Assembly (NCBI GenBank): GCA_021413675.1
Contig: JAIOQA010000162.1
Coordinates: 1-58,084, forward strand
Origin: Deltaproteobacteria bacterium
GTDB taxonomy: Bacteria; Myxococcota_A; Polyangia; Haliangiales; Haliangiaceae
Direction: 5' to 3'
DNA length: 58,084 bases
Part shown: in pieces, positions 16,003 to 28,808 of the stretch
How the letters are laid out: each line of letters starts with the position of its first letter
How positions within the stretch are numbered: the stretch's first letter is position 1
Position numbers and translations under genes: made by a program
The notes under the pieces: model-generated
What the model was told of the DNA's origin: nothing
The model's database searches: none
Seen by the model: only the letters and a program-made list of their open reading frames with translations

Positions 16003-17152
16003 TCAGCGCGGCGATCTCGTCGGCCGAGAAGCCGTACTCCGCGAAGACCTCGCGGGTGTGCTGGCCCTGGGTCGGCGGCATCGTCGGCGCGGCCGGCGTG
16101 CCGAGCGGCGTGCGGACCTGCATGATCGGGCCGAGCGCGCCGCCATCGATCGTGAAGAACACCTCGCGCGCCTGGTGCAGGGGATGGGCGACGACCTCGT
16201 GCATCTCCAGGGCGGGTTCGCAGCAGCAGTCGTGGGCGGCGAGGATCGGCAGCCACTCGTCGCGGGTGCGGGTCGCGAGGATCGCGGTGATCTCGGCGCG
16301 CACGCGGGCCTGCACGGTCGCGTCGCCGGCGAGCTCGGCGAGCGAGCCCTTGCGGCCGATCGCCTGGTTGAACGCGAGCCAGAACTTGGGCTCGAGGGCG
16401 CCGACGGACAGGTAGCCGTCCTTGGTCGGGTACACGCTGTAGCAGGCGAGGGCGCCGTTGAGGGTCTCGGCGCCGCGGGTCGGGCGCACGCCGCAGTCGA
16501 GGTTGCCGTACTCCGCGGCGAGCAGGGCGAGCGCGCCCTCGGTCATCGAGATGTCGAGGTGCTCGCCGAGGCCGGTGCGGTTGCGCCCGACGAGCGCGCC
16601 CAGCACCGCGGTCGCGCCCCACAGCGCGCCGCCGGCGAGGTCGGCGATCTGCACGCCCGGCATCGCGGGCTGGCGATCGCGCGCCTCGGCGCCCATCGCG
16701 AGCACGCCGGCGAGGCCGATGTAGTTGAGGTCGTGGCCGGCGCGCTCGACGTACGGGCCGGTCTGGCCGTAGCCGCTGATCGAGCACAGGATCAGGCGCG
16801 GGTTGGTCCGGTGCAGGACCTCCCAGCCGATGCCGAGCTTGTCCATCACGCCCGGGCGAAAGCTCTCGACGATGACATCGGCCTGCGCGGCCATGCGCAG
16901 GAACGCGGCGACCGCGCCGGGCGCCTTGAGATCGAGCGCGAGCGAGCGCTTGCCGCGGTTGACCGCGAGGTAGCGGCCGCTGATGCCGCCCTTGGCCGGC
17001 GGGAACGCGCGCATGTAGTCGCCGGCCTTGCCGTCCTCGATCTTCACGACGTCGGCGCCCATGTCGGCGAGCGCCATCGTCAGGAACGGGCCGGGCAGGA
17101 GGCGCGACAGATCGAGGACGCGGATGCCGGCGAGGGCGTGGGCGAGGCTCAT
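15989..17152 (-). CDS. CaiB/BaiF CoA-transferase family, alpha-methylacyl-CoA racemase type
   Basis: 387 aa, near the usual length of the family. Family III features: [17 protein letters not shown] at the start, [23 protein letters not shown], and the catalytic Asp in [13 protein letters not shown], the context found in alpha-methylacyl-CoA racemases. [14 protein letters not shown] follows, and the C-terminus carries the expected [11 protein letters not shown]. It probably racemises or transfers CoA on branched or sterol-derived acyl-CoAs in the cytoplasm. The SCP2 domain gene immediately upstream on the same strand supports a sterol or branched-lipid context. GATAGT at 17164-17159 lies 6 nt before the ATG, overlapping the tail of the SCP2 terminator. 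Confidence 0.85.
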   Translation of the reverse strand: MSLAHALAGIRVLDLSRLLPGPFLTMALADMGADVVKIEDGKAGDYMRAFPPAKGGISGRYLAVNRGKRSLALDLKAPGAVAAFLRMAAQADVIVESFRPGVMDKLGIGWEVLHRTNPRLILCSISGYGQTGPYVERAGHDLNYIGLAGVLAMGAEARDRQPAMPGVQIADLAGGALWGATAVLGALVGRNRTGLGEHLDISMTEGALALLAAEYGNLDCGVRPTRGAETLNGALACYSVYPTKDGYLSVGALEPKFWLAFNQAIGRKGSLAELAGDATVQARVRAEITAILATRTRDEWLPILAAHDCCCEPALEMHEVVAHPLHQAREVFFTIDGGALGPIMQVRTPLGTPAAPTMPPTQGQHTREVFAEYGFSADEIAALTSGG

Positions 17153-17167
17153 GGCCCGACTATCGCC

Positions 17168-17201
17168 GAAAACGCAAACGGCGACGCCGAGGCGTCGCCG
17201 T
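17168..17201 (-). terminator. Terminator after the SCP2 gene
   Basis: ACGGCGACGCC and GGCGTCGCCGT (17178-17201) form a perfect 11-bp stem; on the minus strand it is followed by TTTGCGTTTT. It lies 23 bases past the SCP2 stop codon, so CaiB-type transcription probably starts afresh from its own promoter. Confidence 0.8.
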
Positions 17202-17223
17202 CAGGCTCGATCGAGTGCTCGGT

Positions 17224-17580
17224 TCAGGCCGGGCGCGCGATCTCGAAGAACTGCTGGAGCTTCATCGCCAGCATCGGGTCGCCGGAGACGCGGAGCTTGC
17301 CCTGGAAGTAGAGCTGCATGCCGGCGTTCGGGTCGGCGAGCATGGTCTTGAAGTCGTCGTGGGCGACTTCGATCATGCACTGCGACTTGCCGGTGTCACC
17401 CTTGTCACAGGTGGGCGGGTTCGCGGTGAGATCGACGGTCCACTCGCCGCCGCCTTCGCCGCTGATCTTGAAGCCGTAGATGGCGTTGACCTCGCGCGCC
17501 TTGTCCGGGAACTGCTTCAGGCCCGACGGGACCATGACGTTGAAGAGTTCCTGCGCGTCCTTGGGGAGAGCTACCGACAT
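17224..17580 (-). CDS. SCP2 sterol-binding domain protein
   Basis: 118 aa, a single SCP2 domain. The fold is indicated by YGFKISGEGGGEWTVDL, the acidic strand, CMIEVAHDDFKTMLADPNAGMQLYFQGKLRVSGD (the conserved FxGKxxxxGD element) and a C-terminal helix MLAMKLQQFFE. SCP2 domains bind acyl-CoAs, fatty acids or sterols in a hydrophobic tunnel, usually in the cytoplasm. A strong ribosome site GGAGGA lies 4 nt before the ATG. The neighbour is a CaiB/racemase gene, consistent with lipid or sterol metabolism. Transcription ends at the hairpin 17168-17201. Confidence 0.9.
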   Translation of the reverse strand: MSVALPKDAQELFNVMVPSGLKQFPDKAREVNAIYGFKISGEGGGEWTVDLTANPPTCDKGDTGKSQCMIEVAHDDFKTMLADPNAGMQLYFQGKLRVSGDPMLAMKLQQFFEIARPA

Positions 17581-17754
17581 TGATTCCTCCGTGAACGGAT
17601 CGCTCGGGTGGTGGGGCCGCGGATCGCGTTCTCCCCGGTCGAGCGGCCCGGTCTTACCGCGGCGCGTCGACGGGCGTCAAGCGGTCACTACAAAGGTAAC
17701 GCCTGGAGACATTTCGGAGCGACCGCGGCGCTTTACAAGCGGGGCCGGGCCAGC

Positions 17755-17760
17755 TACGCA
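17755..17760 (+). promoter_or_regulatory. -10-like TACGCA before TauE/SafE gene
   Basis: TACGCA with a 5-nt gap to GTG 17766. Confidence 0.3.
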
Positions 17761-17765
17761 GATCC

Positions 17766-18527
17766 GTGGCCATCGCCGACGCGGTCCTGGTGCTGCTGGC
17801 CGCGTTCCTGGGCGGGGCGCTCAACGCGGTCGCCGGCGGTGGCAGCTTCCTCGCGCTCCCGGCGCTGATCTCGATCGGGGTCCCGGCGGTCTCGGCCAAC
17901 GCCACGACCGCGGTGGCGCTGTGGCCGGGCTCGGTCGCGAGCTCGTTCGCGTACCGGCGGGATCTCGACCAGCCGCGCGCGGTCTGGATCTCGCTGTCGG
18001 TCGCGAGCCTGGCCGGCGGCGTGCTCGGCGCGCTGCTCTTGCTCGGCACCTCGAACACCGCGTTCCTGCAGCTCCTGCCCTGGCTGATGCTGGTCGCGTC
18101 GCTGACCTTCACGTTCGGCGCGCGGTTCGCGCGGCGGCGCGAGGGCGGCCACGGCCCGTCGCGCGGGGCGATGATCGGGGCGTTCGCGCTGCAGCTGGCG
18201 ATCGCGACCTACGGCGGCTACTTCGGCGGCGGCATGGGCATCATGATGCTCGCCTACTTCGCGGCGATCGGCATGACCGACATCCACGCGATGAACGGGC
18301 TCAAGGCGGTGCTCGCGGTGATCATCAACGGCGTGGCGATCGTCGCGTTCGTGAGCGCCGGCGCGATCGCCTGGACGCCCGGCCTGGTGATGATCGGCGG
18401 CGCGATCAGTGGCGGCTGGGTCGGGGCGCGCCTCGCGCGGCGAGTGGCGGCGGCCCGGGTGCGCACGTTCGTCACCGTCGTCGGGTGGGGGATGACCGCG
18501 TACTTCTTCTGGCGCGCGTATCACTAG
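17766..18527 (+). CDS. TauE/SafE family sulfite/sulfonate exporter-like protein
   Basis: 253 aa with about eight hydrophobic segments. The two-fold TauE pattern is visible: ALNAVAGGGSFLALPALISIGVPAVSANAT near the start and its partner YGGYFGGGMGIMMLAYFAAIG in the second half, followed by NGLKAVLAVIINGVA. The family moves organosulfur anions, sulfite or related small acids across the inner membrane; the true substrate cannot be read from sequence. The GTG start at 17766 follows a -10-like element closely. It is divergent from the SCP2 gene and stands alone as a transcription unit as far as I can see. Confidence 0.88.
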   Translation: MAIADAVLVLLAAFLGGALNAVAGGGSFLALPALISIGVPAVSANATTAVALWPGSVASSFAYRRDLDQPRAVWISLSVASLAGGVLGALLLLGTSNTAFLQLLPWLMLVASLTFTFGARFARRREGGHGPSRGAMIGAFALQLAIATYGGYFGGGMGIMMLAYFAAIGMTDIHAMNGLKAVLAVIINGVAIVAFVSAGAIAWTPGLVMIGGAISGGWVGARLARRVAAARVRTFVTVVGWGMTAYFFWRAYH

Positions 18528-18601
18528 ATCGAGTGTCGGGAGTGTCACGCGGACGGTGCAGGCCCGTGTCGCTCTGTTGGATCGCCGGCGCGGTGTCGTG
18601 G

Positions 18602-18607
18602 TATCCG
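18602..18607 (+). promoter_or_regulatory. -10-like TATCCG before lipoprotein gene
   Basis: TATCCG with a 5-nt gap to ATG 18613. Confidence 0.35.
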
Positions 18608-18612
18608 GGGCT

Positions 18613-19419
18613 ATGCGGAAAATTCTCGGAGCGATGTTCGCGATCTCGATGGCGGCATGCGGTGGCGGGACGACGGGCTCGTCTCCCGATGCGCGCGTGG
18701 TCAGCAACCCCGACGCGAACCTCACGCCCGACGCCGCGCCCCCGGCCGACGCCGCGTCCCAGACGCTGGGCACGATCCACGCGACGTGGACGCTGCAGGA
18801 CTGGAACGACAACACCGGCCAGCCGATCGCCGCGGCGTGCCCATCGGGCGCCGACACGGTGATCGTGTACGCGCTGGCGGCGGGGCAGACCGATCCTGCC
18901 AACGCGTTCACCGATCTCTTCACCTGCGCCGACGGCTCGGGCACGACCTTCGGCCTGCCGCCGGGCACGTACACGGTCTGGACCGAGGTCGTCAATCACG
19001 CCAACACCCTGCTCTACGCGCAGTCGGGCTCGGTGCAGGCGACGGTGGTCGCGAACCAGAACACCAACGTCGCGTTCACGTACCAGGTCAACCGCGGCTA
19101 CGTGCACGCGAGCTGGAGCCTGATCAGCGCCCAGAACCAGGCGATCACGTGCGCGCAGCGCCCGGCGATCGCCGGCGTCGCCTTCGACGAGACCGGCACC
19201 GGCGCGTCGCTGGTCGGCGACATCTTCACGTGCAGCGATCTGCAGGGCACCACGTATCCGCTGCCGCTCGACACGTACACGCTGTCGGTCCAGGCGATCG
19301 ACAACGGCAACCCGCCGAACGGCATCGGCGCGGCTGCGACGGTGCCCAACGTCAAGGTCACGTTCGGCAACGAGCTGACCGAGGCCGGCGCGGTCGTGCT
19401 CGACGTCGACGCCCCCTGA
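18613..19419 (+). CDS. Lipoprotein with two repeated beta-domains, 268 aa
   Basis: The signal peptide ends in lipobox MAACGG; a flexible Asp/Pro/Ala linker (residues about 20-60) follows, as often seen in myxobacterial lipoproteins. The mature part has two related halves: each begins with a short strand ending in HATW or HASW, contains an ITC or AAC Cys near a substrate-like loop, then FTC...GTTFGLPPGTYTV or FTCSDLQGTTYPLPLDTYTLSV. This points to an internal duplication of a roughly 100-residue beta-sandwich. ATG 18613 is preferred over the ORF start 18556 because it begins the signal peptide. Function is unknown. Confidence 0.75.
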   Translation: MRKILGAMFAISMAACGGGTTGSSPDARVVSNPDANLTPDAAPPADAASQTLGTIHATWTLQDWNDNTGQPIAAACPSGADTVIVYALAAGQTDPANAFTDLFTCADGSGTTFGLPPGTYTVWTEVVNHANTLLYAQSGSVQATVVANQNTNVAFTYQVNRGYVHASWSLISAQNQAITCAQRPAIAGVAFDETGTGASLVGDIFTCSDLQGTTYPLPLDTYTLSVQAIDNGNPPNGIGAAATVPNVKVTFGNELTEAGAVVLDVDAP

Positions 19420-19458
19420 GGCTCGCGTCGCGGGCGACGCCGTGGTACGCGGATCTCG

Positions 19459-20313
19459 GTGGAGCCGGTCGGCGTTGTGGCAGCGTACCTTCCCGGGCGG
19501 CACGTCCGCTCTCGTCTCGAGGTGCGGGCCCGCTGGTGGCTCGCGGTCGCGACCTACGCGATCGCCGCGATGTTCGCGGTGGTGCTGGTGCCGGGCAGCT
19601 GGCGCTGGAGCGCGCTCGCGATCGCGGTGGGCGCGCCGCTGCTGTGGCGCTGGTGGCTGCATCGCGCGATGGCGCGCCATGGCGTCGCGGCGGTGGCGCT
19701 CAACAGCGCGCTGCGCACCGGCAACTTCGCGCTGGCGGAGCGCGAGGCCGTGGCGCTGCGACGCGCGTTTCCTCGACCGCGCCACGTTGATCGATACGCC
19801 GGCTATCAGCTCGCGCAGCTGGTGCTCCGCCAGGGCCGCCTCGCCGACGCCATCGAGATCCTGAGCGAGATCGATCGACAGGGCGGGGTCTTCGGCCATG
19901 ACTGGTCGATCGCCGCCCGGCTGTCGTTGTTTCATGGACTGCGCGGCGACCTCGAGCCGGCCGAGCGCTGGTTCGTCGAGGCGCAGGCGCGCGCGGCGAC
20001 CTTCGTGCCGTGGCGGTTCAACCTGGCGCTGGCCGAGGTGGTGATCGACCTTCGCCGCGACAAGTTCGACGATGTCGTCACGTACTTCGCGCGGCACTGG
20101 CCCGAGATGGAGCGCACGCTCACCGGCGAGGCGCTGCGCCCGCTGCGCTTGCTGCGCGCGTTCGCGCTGGCGTCGGTGAACGGCGCGCGCGGTGCGGGTG
20201 CCGCTTCGATGCACCTCGATGCCCTGCGGCCGGCGCGCGTCGAGGAGTTCGCGTGTCTCGCGACCGAGTGGCCGGCGCTCGATGCGTTCATCCGCACGTC
20301 GCTACCGAGCTGA
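19459..20313 (+). CDS. Membrane-anchored TPR-like protein, 284 aa
   Basis: Two hydrophobic segments near residues 28-44 and 50-65 anchor the protein; the remainder is helical with TPR-like repeats (NSALRTGNFALAEREAVALRR, YQLAQLVLRQGRLADAIEILSEID, RLSLFHGLRGDLEPAERWFVEAQ). Such proteins usually scaffold protein complexes. A GTG at 19459 is the likely start. It follows the lipoprotein gene by 39 bases on the same strand and may be co-transcribed. I cannot assign a partner or pathway. Confidence 0.7.
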   Translation: MEPVGVVAAYLPGRHVRSRLEVRARWWLAVATYAIAAMFAVVLVPGSWRWSALAIAVGAPLLWRWWLHRAMARHGVAAVALNSALRTGNFALAEREAVALRRAFPRPRHVDRYAGYQLAQLVLRQGRLADAIEILSEIDRQGGVFGHDWSIAARLSLFHGLRGDLEPAERWFVEAQARAATFVPWRFNLALAEVVIDLRRDKFDDVVTYFARHWPEMERTLTGEALRPLRLLRAFALASVNGARGAGAASMHLDALRPARVEEFACLATEWPALDAFIRTSLPS

Positions 20314-20328
20314 CGTCTGATCGACGCC

Positions 20329-20362
20329 GAAAAAACGAACCGCGCCCGGAATTGGGCGCGGT
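20329..20362 (-). terminator. Terminator after lipoprotein gene 20426-21373
   Basis: ACCGCGCCC (20339-20347) and GGGCGCGGT (20354-20362) make a 9-bp stem with a 6-nt loop; on the minus strand TTCGTTTTTT follows. It may also stop plus-strand transcription from the TPR gene. Confidence 0.85.
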
Positions 20363-20425
20363 CCTGGCGGCGGTGCGGGGAAGGGGCGGAAAGGCATCCG
20401 CACCGTCGCCGGAATCAGGTGAGGC

Positions 20426-21373
20426 TCACAGCGAGGGCAGGTCCTGGTCGGCGTAGACGCACGAGGCCGGGTCGCCCTCGGTCGGCAGGTAGCTGGCCGA
20501 GTCGGTGTAGTAGGTCTCGCGGAAGCTGGTGTCCCAGCACTCCGACGCGGTGACCTGGACGGCGCCGAGGTCGCCGCCCGAGAGGCGGAGGTCGGTGCGA
20601 CCGGCGCCGGTCGCGAGCCAGCGCGAGCGGACCACGCCGTCCTCGGCGGCGGTGCCGGCGTCCTCGGTGTCGCCGTGGGTCGCGAAGGTCATGTTGCCCG
20701 AGCCGTCGACGGCCTCGCCGTAGGTGTAGTGGTACTGCACCGGCACCAGCACGCCGCCGCGGTCCTCGGCGGAGACGGCGTCGATGTCGAGGGTGCGCGC
20801 GGCGAGGTCGTAGGCGACATCGAGGGTGCCGCGGGCGTCGCCGTTGTCGACCGGGTTCACGATCGCGCCGTTGTCGAAGTCGATCGAGAAGTGACCGGTG
20901 CCCTCGCCCTCGGGCACGCTCGGGACGGCGTTGCCGTTGACGACCGAGATGAAGCCCGAGCCGGGGTTGGTCTTGTTCTGACCGTCGAGCGACCAGTCGT
21001 AGCTGCCGTCGGCGAGCGCGGTGACGGTGAGGCGGTACCGCGCCGGCGCGAGCGGGCCGTCATCCCACGGGCCCCAGGTCGCGGTGTCGCCGTTGGTCTC
21101 GGTCGGCGGGAACTGCACGACCGCGTGCACGACGACCAGCACCCACGCGGTGCCGCCGTTGAGCGTGCGCGTGACGTTGCGGGTCGCGACGTACCAGGGC
21201 GCGAGCTGGCCCACGGTGCGCGCGGTGCCCTTGTCCGGCAGCTTGATCGCGACCTGCTCCGAGGTCGGGATCACCCGCGCGGCGGGGTGCAGGTCGTCAT
21301 TCGGCTGGACGCAGCCGGTGGCGGCGATGGCGGTGAGGGCAGCGGCGATGGTCAGCGAGCGAAGGGTGCGCAT
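20426..21373 (-). CDS. Lipoprotein of unknown function, 315 aa
   Basis: ATG 21373 is chosen for GGAG with 7-nt spacing and because it starts a clear signal peptide ending in lipobox AATGC. The mature protein is beta-rich with YRLTVTALADGSYDWSLDGQ, FSIDFDNGAIVNP, ARGTLDVAYDLAARTLDIDA and VPVQYHYTYGEAVDGSGNMTF, suggesting a lipocalin- or sandwich-like fold that I cannot name. Three C-terminal Cys residues (ECWD, PASCVY) could form a disulfide. It has its own terminator and lies 74 bases downstream of the PQQ-like gene on the same strand. Confidence 0.75.
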   Translation of the reverse strand: MRTLRSLTIAAALTAIAATGCVQPNDDLHPAARVIPTSEQVAIKLPDKGTARTVGQLAPWYVATRNVTRTLNGGTAWVLVVVHAVVQFPPTETNGDTATWGPWDDGPLAPARYRLTVTALADGSYDWSLDGQNKTNPGSGFISVVNGNAVPSVPEGEGTGHFSIDFDNGAIVNPVDNGDARGTLDVAYDLAARTLDIDAVSAEDRGGVLVPVQYHYTYGEAVDGSGNMTFATHGDTEDAGTAAEDGVVRSRWLATGAGRTDLRLSGGDLGAVQVTASECWDTSFRETYYTDSASYLPTEGDPASCVYADQDLPSL

Positions 21374-21447
21374 GGGAGCCTCCATTGTTCGTGGAAGAAC
21401 CCATGAGCACGCGGCGTGCCGGCGTGCTTGCCTGCGATCTCGCGAGC

Positions 21448-22812
21448 TTACGGTGTGGGGTTTTGCGACGGACCGGGAGGGACCGTAGGAGAGTCCGGCA
21501 CGACCGGGATGAGCGCAAGGCGATCGTCGGAAAGCACCACGATCGTGTCGCGGTCGATCGCGAGGCCGGGCGCGGGGCGGTCGGCGCCCGGGCCCGGCCC
21601 GGACTCGGGGAGCGGGTACGCCCACAGGAACAGCGCGTTGCCGTCGAACAGCGCGACGTAGTCGCGGGGCGCGCTCGCGCCGGCGCTCGAGGCATTGTCC
21701 GGGAGCCGGACCGCCACCGCGGTGAGGCCATCCTCGCCGAACGCCGCGGACAGCGCGCGCTCGCCCGGGAACGCGCGCGAGACCTGGCCGAGTTCGCCGG
21801 CCACGGCATCGATGTCGAGCAGCAGCAGGTACGACGTGCGCGGGCGAGGCGCGGGCTTGTTCGCCGGGCGATCGGGATCGCGCCGGCCGCGACCGCCCGC
21901 GAGCCGCACGATCGGCACCCGCGGCGGGGTCGCGCCGAACGCGCCGGCCATGACCGCGCCGCGCGCGTCGAAGCGCCAGCGCTCGACCCGCTTGGCCTGC
22001 GGATCCGAGCGGCTCACGAACCGCCCGATCAGCACGCCGTCCTCGTACGCGTAGGTCCAGTGATCGCCGTGGTAGTCGAGGTCGATGTGGGGCACGACCT
22101 CGATGGGCGGTGCGGGCAAGCGATGCGCCGCGCCGGTCGCGAGGTCGATCGCGAGCGCGATCGCGCCGCGGCGCCAGATCAGCGCGCCGCGCGCGTCGAC
22201 CGCGGTGCGCTCCTCGCCGGTCGCGGTGGCGAAGGCGGCGAGGTCGCGCGCGGGTCCGCTGACCACGCCGGCCTGGGTGTCGGTGATGCGTCTCGGATCG
22301 ACGATGTCGAAGCAGCCGAGCGCGACCTGGCCGCGCACCGGCGGCGGCGCGGTGGTGCAGTCGCCGAGGAGCACGACGTGGTCACCGAGCGCCGCGGGCG
22401 GCGCGACGTGCGCGCCCGCGGGCCGCGCCCAGCGCACGGTCGCGGTCGGCAGATCGACGGCGACGAAGCCGGCGCGCGCGGTCGCGACGATCGCGAGGTC
22501 GCCCATGACGAGCGGCGCGCTCGAGCTCGTCTCCGCGCGATCGGGATCGGCGATCGGCAGCTCGACGACGCGCGACGGCAGCGCGATCGTGCGATCCGCG
22601 AGCTCGGGCCACACCGTCGGCGGTGGGGCCGGCGGCGCGGGCGGTGCGGCGTCGGCGGTGGGGGCCGCGTCGAGCGCGATCGCGGCGTCGGGCGGCGCAT
22701 CGCCGGAGCCCGCGCCGGGCCCCGACAGCGCGTTGACGAGCGAGATCGCCGCGAGCCCGAGGACGCCCGCGGCGATGATCAGCGCGACCCGGACCGACGG
22801 CCAGCGCGCCAT
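21448..22812 (-). CDS. PQQ-like beta-propeller protein with N-terminal anchor
   Basis: 454 aa. A hydrophobic segment at residues 8-28 looks like a signal anchor, followed by an Ala/Pro/Asp-rich linker (about 30-65). The remainder shows repeated strands typical of PQQ-like propellers: GDLAIVATARAGFVAVDLPTATVRWARPAG, GDHVVLLGDC, DARGALIWRRGAIALAIDLATG, DYVALFDGNALFLWAYP, DRDTIVVLSDDRLALI. The role could be that of a BamB-like scaffold or a sensor; no cofactor-binding residues are obvious. It starts 6 bases after the glmU stop codon, so the two genes are very likely one operon. Confidence 0.75.
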   Translation of the reverse strand: MARWPSVRVALIIAAGVLGLAAISLVNALSGPGAGSGDAPPDAAIALDAAPTADAAPPAPPAPPPTVWPELADRTIALPSRVVELPIADPDRAETSSSAPLVMGDLAIVATARAGFVAVDLPTATVRWARPAGAHVAPPAALGDHVVLLGDCTTAPPPVRGQVALGCFDIVDPRRITDTQAGVVSGPARDLAAFATATGEERTAVDARGALIWRRGAIALAIDLATGAAHRLPAPPIEVVPHIDLDYHGDHWTYAYEDGVLIGRFVSRSDPQAKRVERWRFDARGAVMAGAFGATPPRVPIVRLAGGRGRRDPDRPANKPAPRPRTSYLLLLDIDAVAGELGQVSRAFPGERALSAAFGEDGLTAVAVRLPDNASSAGASAPRDYVALFDGNALFLWAYPLPESGPGPGADRPAPGLAIDRDTIVVLSDDRLALIPVVPDSPTVPPGPSQNPTP

Positions 22813-22818
22813 CCCGCG

Positions 22819-24309
<1,491 letters not shown>

Positions 24310-24363
24310 GGTTCGCGACCTTACTACGCCGACGGCACGTGATGCACCGGCGGCGGAGGCGCG

Positions 24364-24369
24364 TATGAT
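24364..24369 (+). promoter_or_regulatory. -10-like TATGAT before amidohydrolase gene
   Basis: TATGAT with a 9-nt gap to GTG 24379. It is one of the closest matches to the -10 consensus in the window. Confidence 0.5.
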
Positions 24370-24378
24370 CGACCGGCC

Positions 24379-25407
24379 GTGAGAGCCGCGCTCGCGCTGA
24401 TGCTGGTGGCGTGCGCGGCGCCGCCCCGCGGAGGCGTGTCGCACGGCGAGGTGGTCCGCGGCCGGCTCGGCGCCGGCGCGGTGGAGCTCGGCTTCGACGG
24501 CGAGCGGATCGCGCGGGTCACGGCCGTGGCGCCCCGCGCCGACGACGGCTGGCTGGTGCCGGGGCTGATCGACGCGCACGTGCACCTCGCGTACTGGCCG
24601 GTCAGCGACGAGCTCGCGCGGCACGGGATCGCGGCGGCGGTCGACCTGGGCGCCCCCGGCGACGCGATGGCGACCCTGCAGGCGGCGCGGCTCCCGACGA
24701 TCGTGGCCGGACCGATCCTGACCCGGCCCGGCGGCTATCCGCTCGACGCCTGGGGCGCGGACGGCTTTGGGGTCGCGTGCCCGGATCGCGCGACGGTCGA
24801 GGCGGTGGTCGAGACCATCGCGGCGCGCGGCGGGCGCATCATCAAGCTCGCGATCGCCGACGATGGCCTCGATCCGGAGCTGATCCCGGTCGCGGTGGCA
24901 GCGGCCCACGCGCACAAGCTGAAGGTCGCGGCCCACGCGCTCGGCGATCGCGACGCGCGGCTGGCCGCCGACGCCGGCGTGGACCTGCTCGCGCACACGC
25001 CGGTCGAGCGGCTGAGCGACGCGACGGTGGCGGCGTGGCGCGGCCGCGCGGTGGTGTCGACGCTCGCGGCCTTCGGCGGCGCTCCCGAGACGGTCGCGAA
25101 CCTGCGGCGATTGCGCGCAGCCGGCGTGACCGTGCTGTACGGCACCGACCTGGGCAACCGCCGCGAGGCCGGGCCGAGCGCCGCCGAGATCGAGCTGCTC
25201 GGGCAGGCCGGGCTCGATGGCGCGGCGATCGTCGACGCGATGACCGCGGCGCCGGCGCGCTGGTTCGGCCTCGACACGCTGGGCGCGATCGCGCCGGGCA
25301 TGACCGCGTCGTTCGTGATCGTCGACGGCGATCCGGCGCAGACGCCGGCGGTGGTGGCGCGGCCGCGCGCGGTGTACCTGCGCGGGCAGCGGCTCGCGCC
25401 GGAGTGA
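24379..25407 (+). CDS. Amidohydrolase-superfamily protein, putative lipoprotein
   Basis: 342 aa. The N-terminus (MRAALALMLVACAAPP) reads as a signal peptide with lipobox LVAC. Metal-site motifs of the superfamily are all visible: DAHVHL (His-x-His), IKLAI (bridging Lys), AAHAL and LLAHTPVE (two His), and YGTDLGN (Asp). The C-terminal GAIAPGMTASFVIVDGDP is the usual small beta-domain element. It should hydrolyse a C-N or C-O bond in the envelope, perhaps an imidazolonepropionase- or prolidase-like substrate. GTG 24379 is supported by TATGAT upstream. It is divergent from glmU. Confidence 0.85.
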   Translation: MRAALALMLVACAAPPRGGVSHGEVVRGRLGAGAVELGFDGERIARVTAVAPRADDGWLVPGLIDAHVHLAYWPVSDELARHGIAAAVDLGAPGDAMATLQAARLPTIVAGPILTRPGGYPLDAWGADGFGVACPDRATVEAVVETIAARGGRIIKLAIADDGLDPELIPVAVAAAHAHKLKVAAHALGDRDARLAADAGVDLLAHTPVERLSDATVAAWRGRAVVSTLAAFGGAPETVANLRRLRAAGVTVLYGTDLGNRREAGPSAAEIELLGQAGLDGAAIVDAMTAAPARWFGLDTLGAIAPGMTASFVIVDGDPAQTPAVVARPRAVYLRGQRLAPE

Positions 25408-25511
25408 GCGGGGGCGGGCCGGGCGAAATCTGGCACCGCCGCGCGAGACCCGATACCATTTTCCGTCGAGGACACGGCTGCGCCCGCGGCGGCCGGTCGT
25501 CGCGAGGCCGT

Positions 25512-28739
<3,228 letters not shown>

Positions 28740-28750
28740 CCGAAACGCGA

Positions 28751-28779
28751 AGGGCCGCGAGCGGGATGCTCGCGGCCCT
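28751..28779. terminator. Bidirectional terminator between convergent giant genes
   Basis: AGGGCCGCGAGC (28751-28762), a 5-nt loop and GCTCGCGGCCCT (28768-28779) make a perfect 12-bp stem. On the minus strand TTCGCGTTTCG follows, only moderately T-rich. Confidence 0.75.
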
Positions 28780-28808
28780 CGACTGTCGATCGCGGGATCG
28801 TCAGCGCG